Assembly: GCF_949628215.1 (NCBI RefSeq)
Contig: NC_134310.1
Span: 8,879,401 to 8,943,400, forward strand
Length of the DNA stretch: 64,000 nt
Source of the DNA: Phalacrocorax aristotelis
Taxonomy: Eukaryota; Chordata; Aves; Suliformes; Phalacrocoracidae
Direction of reading: 5' to 3'
Shown here: positions 9,768 to 19,036 of the stretch, piece after piece
Layout: every line of letters begins with the position of its first letter
Position numbering within the stretch: position 1 is the first letter of the stretch
Made by a program: the position numbers and the translations under genes
Notes under the pieces: model-generated
What the model was told of the DNA's origin: nothing
Seen by the model: the letters and a program-made list of their open reading frames with translations, nothing else
Database searches by the model: none

Positions 9768-10116
9768 GTGATTGGCGGTCGCGGCCCAAAGGGGTTGCAG
9801 CCCTTGGCAGACCTTTTCAAACCATAGCACCGGTTCCCTATCCGGTCTTGCCCTCTTCCTTAATCTTAAGGGGTGTCCTTTCCTGAGTATTTAAGGATTG
9901 GCTTTTTCCAATTCATATGCTATGTCTCAAAAAAAATCCAGTGTATACCATGGATAGCCTATTGCTATTCCCAGGAACCAATATTTCCTTGTTATTGACA
10001 AATTGTCTTCCCTAATGGGTATTCATTTAGGAGCTTCTCCGTTTACAAATTCTACAGGAGTAGTCACAATAAAATTCCCACAGCAACTTAGCTTATGTTC
10101 TTTGATGATGGCCTCT
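9768..10116 (-). other. Spacer between pol and env remnants, copy A
   Basis: This stretch is collinear with 15209-15537 of copy B except for small indels, including an extra segment around 9970-10015 that copy B lacks. It should contain the env splice acceptor, but I could not choose one. No open frame of note. Confidence 0.5.
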
Positions 10117-10701
10117 TCAGGTTCGTCTGATGGTTAGCTTAGTTTCTCCGGGTTCAGATGTGACTCTCCACTCCTTCACTGGACCTTTCACTCGCGACAC
10201 ATGTGTCCACCCTTTTTCAGCAGTTCTCACAGCTGTTTCTGTAGTTAATAAAACAAGGAAAGGTCCTTCCCAAAGGGGAGATAGGTTTCTTTCTTTCCAT
10301 GTTTTTATTAGAACCTTATCTCCTGGTTCTAACTGATGAATTGCAAATCCTAAAGGTGGTGTCTGGGCCACCATCCCAATCTCCCTTAACTCTTTTAATC
10401 TTTTTCCAATGGTAATTATATATTTTTGGATACTATGGTCTTCAATTACACTATTCCCCAAAGGCATCCCTTGAAAGTAGGGCATGCCATATAACATCTC
10501 ATATGGTGATAATCCAGTCTCACTGTATGGTTTAGTTCTCATATTTAACAGTGCCAATGGTAAGCATTTCGTCCAAGGCATTTGTGTCTCAATCATTAAT
10601 TTAGCCAATTGTTGTTTTATTGATTCATTCTTTCTACTTTCCCCGAACTTTGTGGGTGCCATGGAGTGTAGTATTCCCACTGAATGCCTAATGATTGACA
10701 T
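10117..10701 (-). pseudogene. pol: integrase C-terminal part, copy A
   Basis: An open frame of 194 codons on the minus strand covers the end of the integrase core (PYEMLYG motif region) and the C-terminal SH3-like DNA-binding region (GDKVLIKTW..., LWEGPFLVL...). It is out of frame with the upstream integrase piece: the two frames overlap at 10617-10701, and homology changes from one to the other just after the VERMN motif. Copy B carries the same frame break. The protein differs from copy B at only a few residues. Confidence 0.85.
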
Positions 10702-11216
10702 AATAGTTTTAGTATTTTGGAAGTAAAGTGTGTGCCCTGGTCAGAATCAATGTACTGGATTATCCCGTATCTAGGTATCAAATGTTCCAATAAAATTTTT
10801 ACCACCATCTGTGCTGTAGCCCGTGCTACAGGGTAAGCCTCTACCCATTGTGTCAAATGATCTACTATTACCAATAAATATTTTATTCTCCCTACTTTAG
10901 GCAGTTCAGTAAAATCTATTTGTACTTTCTCGAAAGGTCTGTAAGCTGTTTTTCTCCCTCCTATTGCCACTTGTCGAAACACTTTCTTATTTACCTTTTG
11001 ACAAGTTAAGCATCCTTGTGTAATCTGCTTTGCTATTTCAAAAATCCCAATACAGCCAAATTGTTTAAGGAAATGATCACTTAACGCCTTTGTACCCCAA
11101 TGTGTTTGTGCATGCAAACGCTCCAATATTTGTCTGGCATAGGCTTTCGGCAGCATTTCTCGCTGGTCGGGCAATGTCCATTTTCCTTGTTCTAACTTAG
11201 CCCCTATTTTTTCCAA
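10617..11216 (-). pseudogene. pol: integrase N-terminal and catalytic domains, copy A
   Basis: This open frame of 199 codons contains the HHCC zinc-binding region (HAQTH...CLTC) and the D, D-35-E catalytic set seen in QIDF, SDQG and KVERMN. It ends in TAA directly after ERMNQ because a single-base frame break, shared with copy B, separates it from the C-terminal domain. The catalytic residues are present, but the chain is interrupted. Confidence 0.87.
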
Positions 11217-12026
11217 TTTTATCTTTTCTTCAGGGGCAAACTTCTTCTCTTTCTCCTCCTGTGTTTTTTTGCTGATGTCCTCCTGTGTTTGTACTACATT
11301 AATTTTAGCGACCTGAGTCCTCAGGGCTGCTTCCTGGGCCTCTTTATCTGCTAAATTATTCCCTCGAGTTCAGTAATCTAATCCCTTTTGGTGTCCTCTC
11401 ACATGTACCACTGCTATTTCCTTTGGTTCTCTTAATGCTTTTAAAATTTTTACTATTAATTCTTGATGTATTAGATTTCTCCCTTGAGTATTAATTAAAC
11501 CTCTTTCTTCCCAAATTTTCCCAAAAGTATGGACCACCCCATATGCGTATTTAGAATCCGTAAATATGGTCCCACTTTTGCCTTTTAATAATTCCAGGGC
11601 CCTACAGAGGGCCTACAGCTCACAAGCTTGAGCTGACCATGATGGACTCAGAGGGCCTGACTCCACAAGTTCTAGGTCCTCATTAATTATTGCATATCCT
11701 GATTTTCTTTTCCCTTCCACCACTCAGGAGGAACCATCTACAAACAGCACCTTCCCATCTTCCAACTCAGTATCCCTTAAATCTGGCCTCACCTTAGTCT
11801 GGGCCTCAATTACCTCTAAACAATTATGTTGTAATTCCTCCTCTGATGGCTCTCCAAACAAAAATTGTGCTGGATTCTGGGCAGAAGTCACCCTCAATTC
11901 TAAGTCAGGGGAGTCTTCATACTTTAGGATCCGGCTGTGTGTTAACCATTTTTCTGCCTTCTGCTGTAAAACATTTCTGACATTGTGTGGGGTATACACC
12001 TTTAAAGGAGCACTAAAAGTAATTTT
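11217..12026 (-). pseudogene. pol: RT connection and RNase H, copy A
   Basis: The region between the RT stop (12027) and the integrase frame is homologous to 16651-17460 of copy B. Its best open part is 11999-11724, ending at a TGA after the LFVDGSS motif where copy B has CGA (arginine). A further CGA to TGA change near 11370 stops the segment bearing the GHQKG and GNNLAD RNase H motifs. The amber codon after QACEL near 11611 is shared with copy B. Copy A also lacks four codons present in copy B near 11911. Confidence 0.8.
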
Positions 12027-13063
12027 TCAAACTTCCTCTATTAATAAGGCTGTAGCAACCAGAGCTTGGAGGCACGCAGGCCATCCTCTGCTTACTGGAT
12101 CAAGTAACTTAGAGCAATACCCTACAGGTTTTTTTATTCCTGCCCAGTCTTGAGTAAGAACTCCATATGCTGTCTGGTTTGATGTATTTACAAAAAGATA
12201 GAAAGGTTTTTCTAAATCTGGGAGGCTCAATACAGGTGCTTGTATTAATGCCTTTTTTATTTCCTCGAATCTCTGGTCATCTTCTATGAACCACTTGAGT
12301 TGGTTATTAGTTAATTTCTCATATAGGAATTTTACCTTTTCACTATAATTTTCAAGCCACGGTCTACAGTATCCTAATAATCCCAATATTTGTTGAATTT
12401 CCTTTTTAGTTTGTGGGGGTCTCAAGGATAGAATCCCAGATATCTTATCAGGATCTAGCTTCTTCCTTCCTTTACTCAGCCAATGTCCTAAGTATTTTAC
12501 TTCCTGTTCTACAAACTGTAGCTTTGATCGGGACACCTTCAATCCCTTCTCCCCCAGAAAATTTAACAATTTAATGGTGGCCTCTCGGGTCCCCTCTTCA
12601 GTTTCTCCTGCTACTAATCCTGTTTCGGGGTCCTCCCACTCAAAGGCAAAATAATCTCTGGATTCCTCATCCAGAGGACAGGCCCAAAAAGCATCCTTCA
12701 AATCTATTACACTATACCAAGCATATCTAGGAGAAATATGACTCGGTAAAGTGTAAGGATTTGCCACCACAGGGAACTTGGTGATCGTTCGCTGATTTAC
12801 AGCTCTTAAATCCTATACCATCCTGTAAGACCCATCCGGTTTCTTTACAGGGAGGATGGGTGTATTATGGGGTGACATACATGGTTCCAAAGTTCCTTTT
12901 TCCAAAAGTCTGTCAACTACAGGTTTTAATCCTTTTCGGCCCTCCCTGGGTATAGGATATTGCTTGATTCTAATTGGGCGATAAACACTTATGGGGTCCA
13001 TTTCTATTTTTCCAATTTCCCCTTCTTTATACCACACTGAGGGGTTAATAGCTTCTTCATCTT
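12027..13063 (-). pseudogene. pol: reverse transcriptase, copy A, with catalytic segment deleted
   Basis: Two open pieces (13037-12813 and 12770-12027) cover the RT fingers, palm and thumb. A CAG to TAG change at about 12814 ends the first. Compared with copy B, 141 bp are missing at 12618/12619, an exact 47 codons that hold the LPQG and YVDD motifs, so the polymerase active site is gone. The reading frame stays open across the deletion. At the upstream side, unlike copy B, the PCMSPHNTP region is uninterrupted. The thumb ends at the same TGA after IEEV as in copy B. Confidence 0.85.
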
Positions 13064-13519
13064 TTAGTGTCGAAGTGTAACATTTTCTCTAAAGTTTGTC
13101 CAAATAGATTTGGTGACTCTGTAAACCCCTGTGGTAGTACAGTCCATCTTAATTGTTGTTTTCGTCTGCAATTTATCCCCTTTACTCTGAATGCCCAAAT
13201 TTAACTTCAAAATCAAATCCCTTCCTAATAAATTGTACTCCGCTTCAGGGAGCAAAAGCAAATCATTAAGGCAAATTTTCTTTTCTGTCTCTATTTCTAC
13301 ATCTTTCAAAATAGGTACTTTAAAAGGTTCTCCTTTTGCCCCAACTACAGACATATAGCTCTTCCCTTTTTCTATTCCTTTTGGAAGTTTTTGAATGGTT
13401 GATTTCTCGGCTCCTGTATCTACTAAAAATAAAACTTCCTCTTTATGGGGACCAATTAATAATTTTATCAAGGGCTCTGTTGATGTTGAAGTCCCCAGAA
13501 GATATAGCCCCTGACACCC
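13064..13519 (-). pseudogene. pro: retroviral aspartic protease, copy A, with misplaced RT segment
   Basis: The frame follows in phase from the gag amber codon (13522-13520). It carries the aspartic protease active-site motif LVDTGA and the C-terminal NLLGRD motif of the fold. At 13082-13165 an 84-bp piece matches, in the same orientation, the RT segment 18110-18193 of copy B. It replaces about 9 bp at the protease-RT junction and leads to a stop at 13064. The protease body itself looks intact. Confidence 0.83.
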
Positions 13520-13826
13520 CTATTCTTCTTTAAACATTCTCTCATCTTGTTCCCGTTTACGGCAGTTCTTCTGAACACGTCCTCTCTTGTTACAGTAGTA
13601 ACAGACGGGAGTTGTGAATCTCTCTCGGTAAGGTTGTCCCCAGGGTGTCTGCTCTATTCTTTTTTCCCTTTTCTCTCCAGATGGAGTCTTATTTTTCTGA
13701 CTTTCTCTTACTGCTGCTACAAAATTTTTTGCTTTTGCTTTCTGCTTTTCTTCATCCCTCCTAACATAGACTTTCTGGGCTTCCCTAAGTAACTCCTCTA
13801 ATCCTCTTTCTTGCCAGTCTTCCAGT
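13520..13826 (-). pseudogene. gag 3' fragment (end of capsid and nucleocapsid), copy A
   Basis: Only the last hundred or so codons of gag are present, beginning within the WQERGLEELL region and ending at amber codon 13522-13520. The fragment abuts the middle LTR directly at 13826/13827, so PBS, leader, matrix and most of capsid are absent from this copy. In the CCHC knuckle the histidine codon CAT has become CGT (13579-13577), giving CCRC and breaking the zinc site that copy B retains. Confidence 0.87.
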
Positions 13827-14555
13827 TGTTATAATTAATTTAGCCTTCAACGGAATTTCAATCAAAGTTTATAATTTATTGAATAGAGACAAGCAAGCAG
13901 TGCTGGATGCACGGGGGATCCTTCCACCTAACGTGCATACCGTCATACAAAATTACAGGGTTTATATTCAGTTACTTAATTAATAACAATTAGTAAACAC
14001 ACGCCTAAGTTTACACTCATTGGTCAGTGATAAGCATCCCACTTGCCCTTGGTCAGCCGTAGTTAAATTAGCCACGCTTGCCATGTAGATTAGCCTGCAT
14101 GCTCTTTACGGGTGTGGGGGGGCAAGTCTTTTTGGTCACTCTCCTTTGTAGCAGGGTGTTTCCACTGTTAGTCCTTGAAGTTCTACTGAATTGTATCTTT
14201 TTAGGAGGCTTCTTGTCAATGCAGCATTCATTGCTAACGCCCTCTTGACTGGCCTAAGCATTATTTATTATCTTGTTAAAATTCTCAGGTGTTAGTTTCT
14301 ACTCCTAACTAAAATTCTTTCTTAACAATTAACTTAAATTGCCAATTAACATTCCAACCATTAAGACAGTTAACAAGTCAATTGAACGGCCCTCGGTTAC
14401 ACAAGCACAAACCCATTAAGACAGTTAACAAGTCAATTGAACGGCCCTCGGTTACACAAGCACAAACAGAACGGTCAAATGCTAGAGGGTCACACTTCAC
14501 CGTGTGACTCCAGCATTGTTCCATATTGACACGAATCAGATGAACACATTTTACA
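13827..14555 (-). repeat. Middle LTR of the compound provirus (729 bp, structurally divergent)
   Basis: The termini match the outer LTRs (TGTTATAATTAA on the + strand at 13827; CATTTTACA ending at 14555). The body differs. The stretch running from CCTGAATTGGGTC to CATCTTGG in the outer LTRs is absent. About 180 bp (near 14172-14350) have no counterpart in them. A 55-bp direct repeat lies at 14358-14412/14413-14467, and an extra piece near 14470-14517 precedes the end. It is the 3' LTR of copy B and at its other end abuts truncated gag of copy A with no PBS. Confidence 0.88.
14358..14467 (-). repeat. 55-bp tandem duplication in U3 of the middle LTR
   Basis: Two head-to-tail 55-bp copies start CCATTAAGACAG at 14358 and 14413. 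The outer LTRs have one copy. On the coding strand it lies in the 5' part of U3, where gammaretroviral enhancers are commonly duplicated. Confidence 0.88.
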
Positions 14556-15208
14556 ATCCCTCATCTTTTCTTTTTATGACATTGATTCGTGTTTTTGTTT
14601 CCAATCTAGTCAATACTTGCTGAATTGGTATCAATTTTGGGTCTTCTTTTGTCTTTATTATCATCAAGGAATGAGTTTTCTTTTCCCTTGTTTCTGGATC
14701 AACAGGTATTGCAGTTATCTGCATTCCTTGTATAACCGAGTGTATGAGTCTAGTAAAACAGGGTATTAAACATGGAATTATTAACAGTCCTCCACATATC
14801 CCCAGTACAGCTATTCCAATTTTAGTAAGCCAGTTCCTAGATTGATTCCATTCCAAGTTTGCTTTTCACCTTGGTTTGTTCTACCACAAACATAACAATT
14901 GGTTACATTCAATGCACAAACATAACAATTGGTTACAAATCGATTTAGCAACTGTGGGAATTTCATATTCTACTCCTGTTTATATTTCATGAACAGTCTA
15001 TGCTGCCAATTAGTCTTCCTACTTCCGAATTTGTGAGTTCTTTTGGATCATAGCATACGGTCCTGTTACCTTCTCTGCATAAAGCATAATGCAGCTTCCT
15101 ATTTTCTGGCCTTTACAGTCATATTACACATTGACTGCAGTTGTTTGTCATAGCCAGGGTTAAGGAACTCACCCCAAGTAGGACTAGAAGAGGTCCGGTA
15201 AGGGCCAT
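14551..15208 (-). pseudogene. env remnant, copy B
   Basis: ATG 15208 opens a signal-peptide-like segment (MALTGPLLVLLGVSSLTL), soon followed by a stop. The surface subunit is almost wholly missing. The last part, open from 14856 to 14551 (101 codons), encodes the end of the transmembrane subunit: a membrane segment of about 22 residues (from GIAVLGICGG), a cysteine pair, and a cytoplasmic tail of about 60 residues that is longer and better kept than in copy A. Its stop overlaps the LTR edge. No fusion peptide or receptor-binding region is recognisable. Confidence 0.8.
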
Positions 15209-15537
15209 AGTGATTGGCGGTCGCGGCCCAAAGGGGTTGCAGCCCTTGGCAGACCTTTTCAAACCATAGCACCGGTTCCCTATCCGGTCTTGCCCTCTTC
15301 CTTAATCTTAAGGAGTGTCCTTTCCTGAGTATTTAAATGTATTTAAGGAGTGGCTTTTTCCAATTCATATGCTATGTCTCAAAAAAATCCAGTGTATACC
15401 ATGGATAGCCTATTGCTATTTAATTGTCTCCCCGAATAGGTATTCATTTAGGAGCTTCTCCGTTTACAAATTCTACAGGAGTAATCACATCAAAATTCCC
15501 ACAGCAACTTAGCTTATGTTCTTTGATGATGGCCTCT
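15209..15537 (-). other. Spacer between pol and env remnants, copy B
   Basis: This is collinear with 9768-10116 of copy A, minus a short segment. It has no long open frame on the coding strand. The env splice acceptor should lie here or in the end of pol, but I cannot place it. Confidence 0.5.
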
Positions 15538-16122
15538 TCAGGTTCGTCTGATGGTTAGCTTAGTTTCTCCGGGTTCAGATGTGACTCTCCACGCCTTCAC
15601 TGGACCTTTCACTCGCGACACATGTGTCCACCCTTTTTCAGCAGTTCTCACAGCTGTTTCTGTAGTTAATAAAACAAGGAAAGGTCCTTCCCAAAGGGGA
15701 GATAGGTTTCTTTCTTTCCATGTTTTTATTAGAACCTTATCTCCTGGTTCTAACTGATGAATTGCAAATCCTAAAGGTGGTGTCTGGGCCACCATCCCAA
15801 TCTCCCTTAACTCTTTTAATCTTTTTCCAATGGTAATTATATATTTTTGGATACTATGGTCTTCAATTACACTATTCCCCAAAGGCATCCCTTGAAAGTA
15901 GGGCATGCCATATAACATCTCATATGGTGATAATCCAGTCTCACTGTATGGTTTAGTTCTCATATTTAACAGTGCCAATGGTAAGCATTTTGTCCAAGGC
16001 ATTTGTGTCTCAATCATCAGTTTAGCCAATTGTTGTTTTATTGATTCATTCTTTCTACCTTCCCCGAACTTTGTGGGTGCCATGGAGTGTGGTATTCCCA
16101 CTGAATGCCCAATGATTGACAT
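15538..16122 (-). pseudogene. pol: integrase C-terminal part, copy B
   Basis: A 194-codon open frame homologous to 10117-10701 holds the end of the integrase core and the SH3-like C-terminal domain. It overlaps the upstream integrase frame at 16038-16122 in a different phase. The frame break after VERMN is shared with copy A. It ends in a normal-looking stop after TIRRT, so the 3' end of pol is intact apart from the frame break. Confidence 0.86.
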
Positions 16123-16650
16123 AATAGTTTTAGTATTTTGGAAGTAAAGTGTGTGCCCTGGTCAGAATCAATGTACTGGATTATCCCATATCTAGGTATT
16201 AAATGTTCCAATAAAATTTTTACCACCATCTGTGCTGTAGCCCGTGCTACAGGGTAAGCTTCTACCCATTGTGTTAAATGATCTACTACTACTAATAAAT
16301 ATTTTATTCTCCCTACTTTAGGCAGTTCAGTAAAATCTATTTGTACTTTCTCGAAAGGTCTGTAAACTGTTTTTCTCCCTCCTATTGCCACTTGTCGAAA
16401 CACTTTCTTATTTACCTTTTGACAAGTTAAGCATCCTTGTGTAATCTGCTTTGCTATTTCAAAAATCCCAATACAGCCAAATTGTTTAAGGAAATGATCA
16501 CTTAACGCCTTTGTACCCCAATGAGTTTGCGCATGCAAACGCTCCAATATTTGTCTGGCATAGGCTTTCGGCAGCATTTCTCGCTGGTCGGGCAATGTCC
16601 ATTTTCCTTGTTCTAACTTAGCCCCTATTTTTTCTAATTTTATCTTTTCT
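16038..16650 (-). pseudogene. pol: integrase N-terminal and catalytic domains, copy B
   Basis: Within the frame 16595-16038 (185 codons) the zinc-binding residues H21, H25, C55 and C58 and the catalytic D87, D145 and E181 are visible. D145 and E181 are spaced as D-35-E. TAA follows ERMNQ at 16040-16038. Upstream to 16650 the homology continues in the same frame, but no start exists because this is an internal part of a polyprotein. The catalytic core is complete while the C-terminal domain is out of frame. Confidence 0.87.
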
Positions 16651-17460
16651 TCAGTGGTAAACTTCTTCTCTTTCTCCTCCTGTGTTTTTTTTGCTGATGT
16701 CCTCCTGCGTTTGTACTACATTAATTTTAGCGACTTGAGTCCTCAGGGCTGCTTCCTGGGCCTCTTTATCTGCTAAATTATTCCCTCGAGTTCGGTAATC
16801 TAATCCCTTTTGGTGTCCTCTCACATGTACCACTGCTATTTCCTTTGGTTCTCTTAATGCTTTTAAAATTTTTACTATTAATTCTTGATGTATTAGATTT
16901 CTCCCTTGAGTATTAATTAAACCTCTTTCTTCCCAAATTTTCCCAAAAGTATGGACCACCCCATATGCATATTTAGAATCTGTAAATATGGTCCCACTTT
17001 TGCCTTTTAATAATTCCAGGGCCCTACAGAGGGCCTACAGCTCACAAGCTTGAGCTGACCATGATGGACTCAGAGGGCCTGACTCTACAAGTTCTAGGTC
17101 CTCATTAATTATTGCATATCCTGATTTTCTTTTCCCTTCCACCACTCGGGAGGAACCATCTATAAACAGCACCTCCCCATCTTCCAACTCAGTATCCCTT
17201 AAATCTGGCCTCACTTTAGTCTGGGCTTCAATTACCTCTAAACAATTATGATGTAATTCCTCCTCTGATGGCTCTCCAAACAAAAATTGCGCTGGATTCT
17301 GGGCAGAAGTCACCCTCAATTCTAAGTCAGGGGAGTCTATTAGTATTGCTTCATACTTTAGGATCCGGCTGTGTGTTAACCATTTTTCTGCCTTCTGCTG
17401 TAAAACATTTCTGACATTGTGTGGGGTATACACCTTTAAAGGAGCACTAAAAGTGATTTT
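16651..17460 (-). pseudogene. pol: RT connection and RNase H, copy B
   Basis: Two open pieces are seen. One (17433-17035) carries LFIDGSS with the first RNase H aspartate and ends with an amber codon after QACEL. The second (16959-16651) carries the GHQKG and GNNLAD motifs of the RNase H core. A TGA at 17463-17461 separates the region from the RT thumb. An 8-T run near 16685 (7 T in copy A) shifts the frame before integrase. The TGA and amber are present in both copies, and the T-run indel is private. Confidence 0.82.
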
Positions 17461-18492
17461 TCAAACTTCCTCTATTAATAAGGCTGTAGCAACCAGAGCT
17501 TGGAGGCACGCAGGCCATCCTCTGCTTACTGGATCAAGTAACTTAGAGCAATACCCTACAGGTTTTTTTATTCCTGCCCATTCTTGAGTAAGAACTCCAT
17601 GTGCTGTCTGGTTTGATGTATTTACAAAAAGATAGAAAGGTTTTTCTAAATCTGGGAGGCTCAATACAGGTGCTTGTATTAATGCCCTTTTTATTTCCTC
17701 GAATCTCTGGTCATCTTCTATAAACCACTTGAGTTGGTTATTAGTTAATTTCTCATATAGGAATTTTACCTTTTCACTATAATTTTCAAGCCACGGTCTA
17801 CAGTATCCTAATAATCCCAATATTTGTCGAATTTCCTTTTTGGTTTGTGGCGGTCTCAAGGATAGAATCCCAGATATCCTATCAGGATCTAGCTTCTTCC
17901 TTCCTTTACTCAGCCAATGTCCTAAGTATTTTACTTCCTGTTCTACAAACTGTAGCTTTGATCGGGACACCTTCAATCCCTTCTCCCCCAGAAAATTTAA
18001 CAATTTAATGGTGGCCTCTCGGGTCCCCTCTTCAGTTTCTCCTGCTATTAATAAATCATCCACATATTGTAATAATTTTACCTCCTTGGGTAATGTAAAA
18101 TCTTGTAAGATTTTCTCTAAAGCTTGTCCAAATAGATTTGGTGACTCTGTAAACCCCTGTGGTAGTACAGTCCATCTTAATTGTTGTTTTCGTCCTGTTT
18201 CAGGGTCCTCCCACTCAAAGGCAAAATAATCTCTGGATTCCTCATCCAGAGGACAGGCCCAAAAAGCATCCTTCAAATCTATTACACTATACCAAGCATA
18301 TCTAGGAGAAATATGACTCAGTAAAGTGTAAGGATTTGCCACCACAGGGAACTTGGTGATCGTTCGCTGATTTACAGCTCTTAAATCCTGTACCATCCTG
18401 TAAGACCCATTCGGTTTCTTTACAGGGAGGATGGGTGTATTATGGGGTAAACATACATGGTTCCAAAGTTCCTTTTTCCAAAAGTCTGTCAA
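17461..18492 (-). pseudogene. pol: reverse transcriptase, copy B
   Basis: The frame of 343 codons includes the RT palm and thumb with LPQG at residues 110-113 and the catalytic YVDD at 143-146 (18066-18055). The first dozen residues are an out-of-frame artefact: homology begins at LPHNTPILPVKKP because one extra base near 18448 (GGGGTAAAC here, GGGGTGAC in copy A) separates this frame from the protease frame. It ends with TGA after IEEV. Apart from the frame break and terminal stop, the polymerase core is complete. Confidence 0.88.
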
Positions 18493-19033
18493 CTACAGGT
18501 TTTAATCCTTTTCGGCCCTCCCTGGGTATAGGATATTGCTTGATTCTAATTGGGCGATAAGGGTCTATCATTTGAACACTTATGGGGTCCATTTCTATTT
18601 TTCCAATTTCCCCTTCTTTATACCACACTGAGGGGTTAATAGCTTCTTCGTCTTTTTGTGTTAAAGTGTATAATTTAATCTGCAATTTATCTTCTTTACT
18701 CTGAATGTTCAAATTTAACTTCAAAATCAAATCCCTTCCTAATAAATTGTACTCTGCATCAGGGAGCAAAAGTAAATCATTAAGGCAAATTTTCTTTTCT
18801 GTCTCTACTTCTACATCTTTCAAAATAGGTACTTTAAAAGGTTCTCCTTTTGCCCCAACTACAGACATATAGCTCTTCCCTTTTTCTATTCCTTTTGGAA
18901 GTTTTTGAATGGTTGATTTCTCAGCTCCTGTATCTACTAAAAATAAAACTTCCTCTTTATGGGGACCAATTAATAATTTTATCAAGGGCTCTGTTGATGT
19001 TGAAGTCCCCAGAAGATATAGCCCCTGACACCC
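18440..19033 (-). pseudogene. pro and RT N-terminus, copy B
   Basis: Reading on from the amber codon that ends gag, in the same frame, gives about 16 codons and then the protease. Counted from the methionine codon at 18985, the active-site motif DTG is at residues 18-20, the flap region follows, and NLLGRD closes the fold. The frame then enters the RT N-terminus and stops at 18440 after the one-base insertion noted for the RT entry. The protease itself shows no lesion. Confidence 0.85.
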
Positions 19034-19036
19034 CTA
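19034..19036 (-). promoter_or_regulatory. Gag-Pol amber readthrough codon
   Basis: Gag ends in TAG, and pro continues in the same frame with TAG GGG TGT CAG GGG. Gammaretroviruses use an in-frame amber codon, a short G-rich spacer and a downstream pseudoknot to make Gag-Pol by suppression. The frame relation and G-rich context are visible here. The pseudoknot is inferred, not folded. The identical arrangement is kept in copy A at 13522-13520. Confidence 0.8.
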
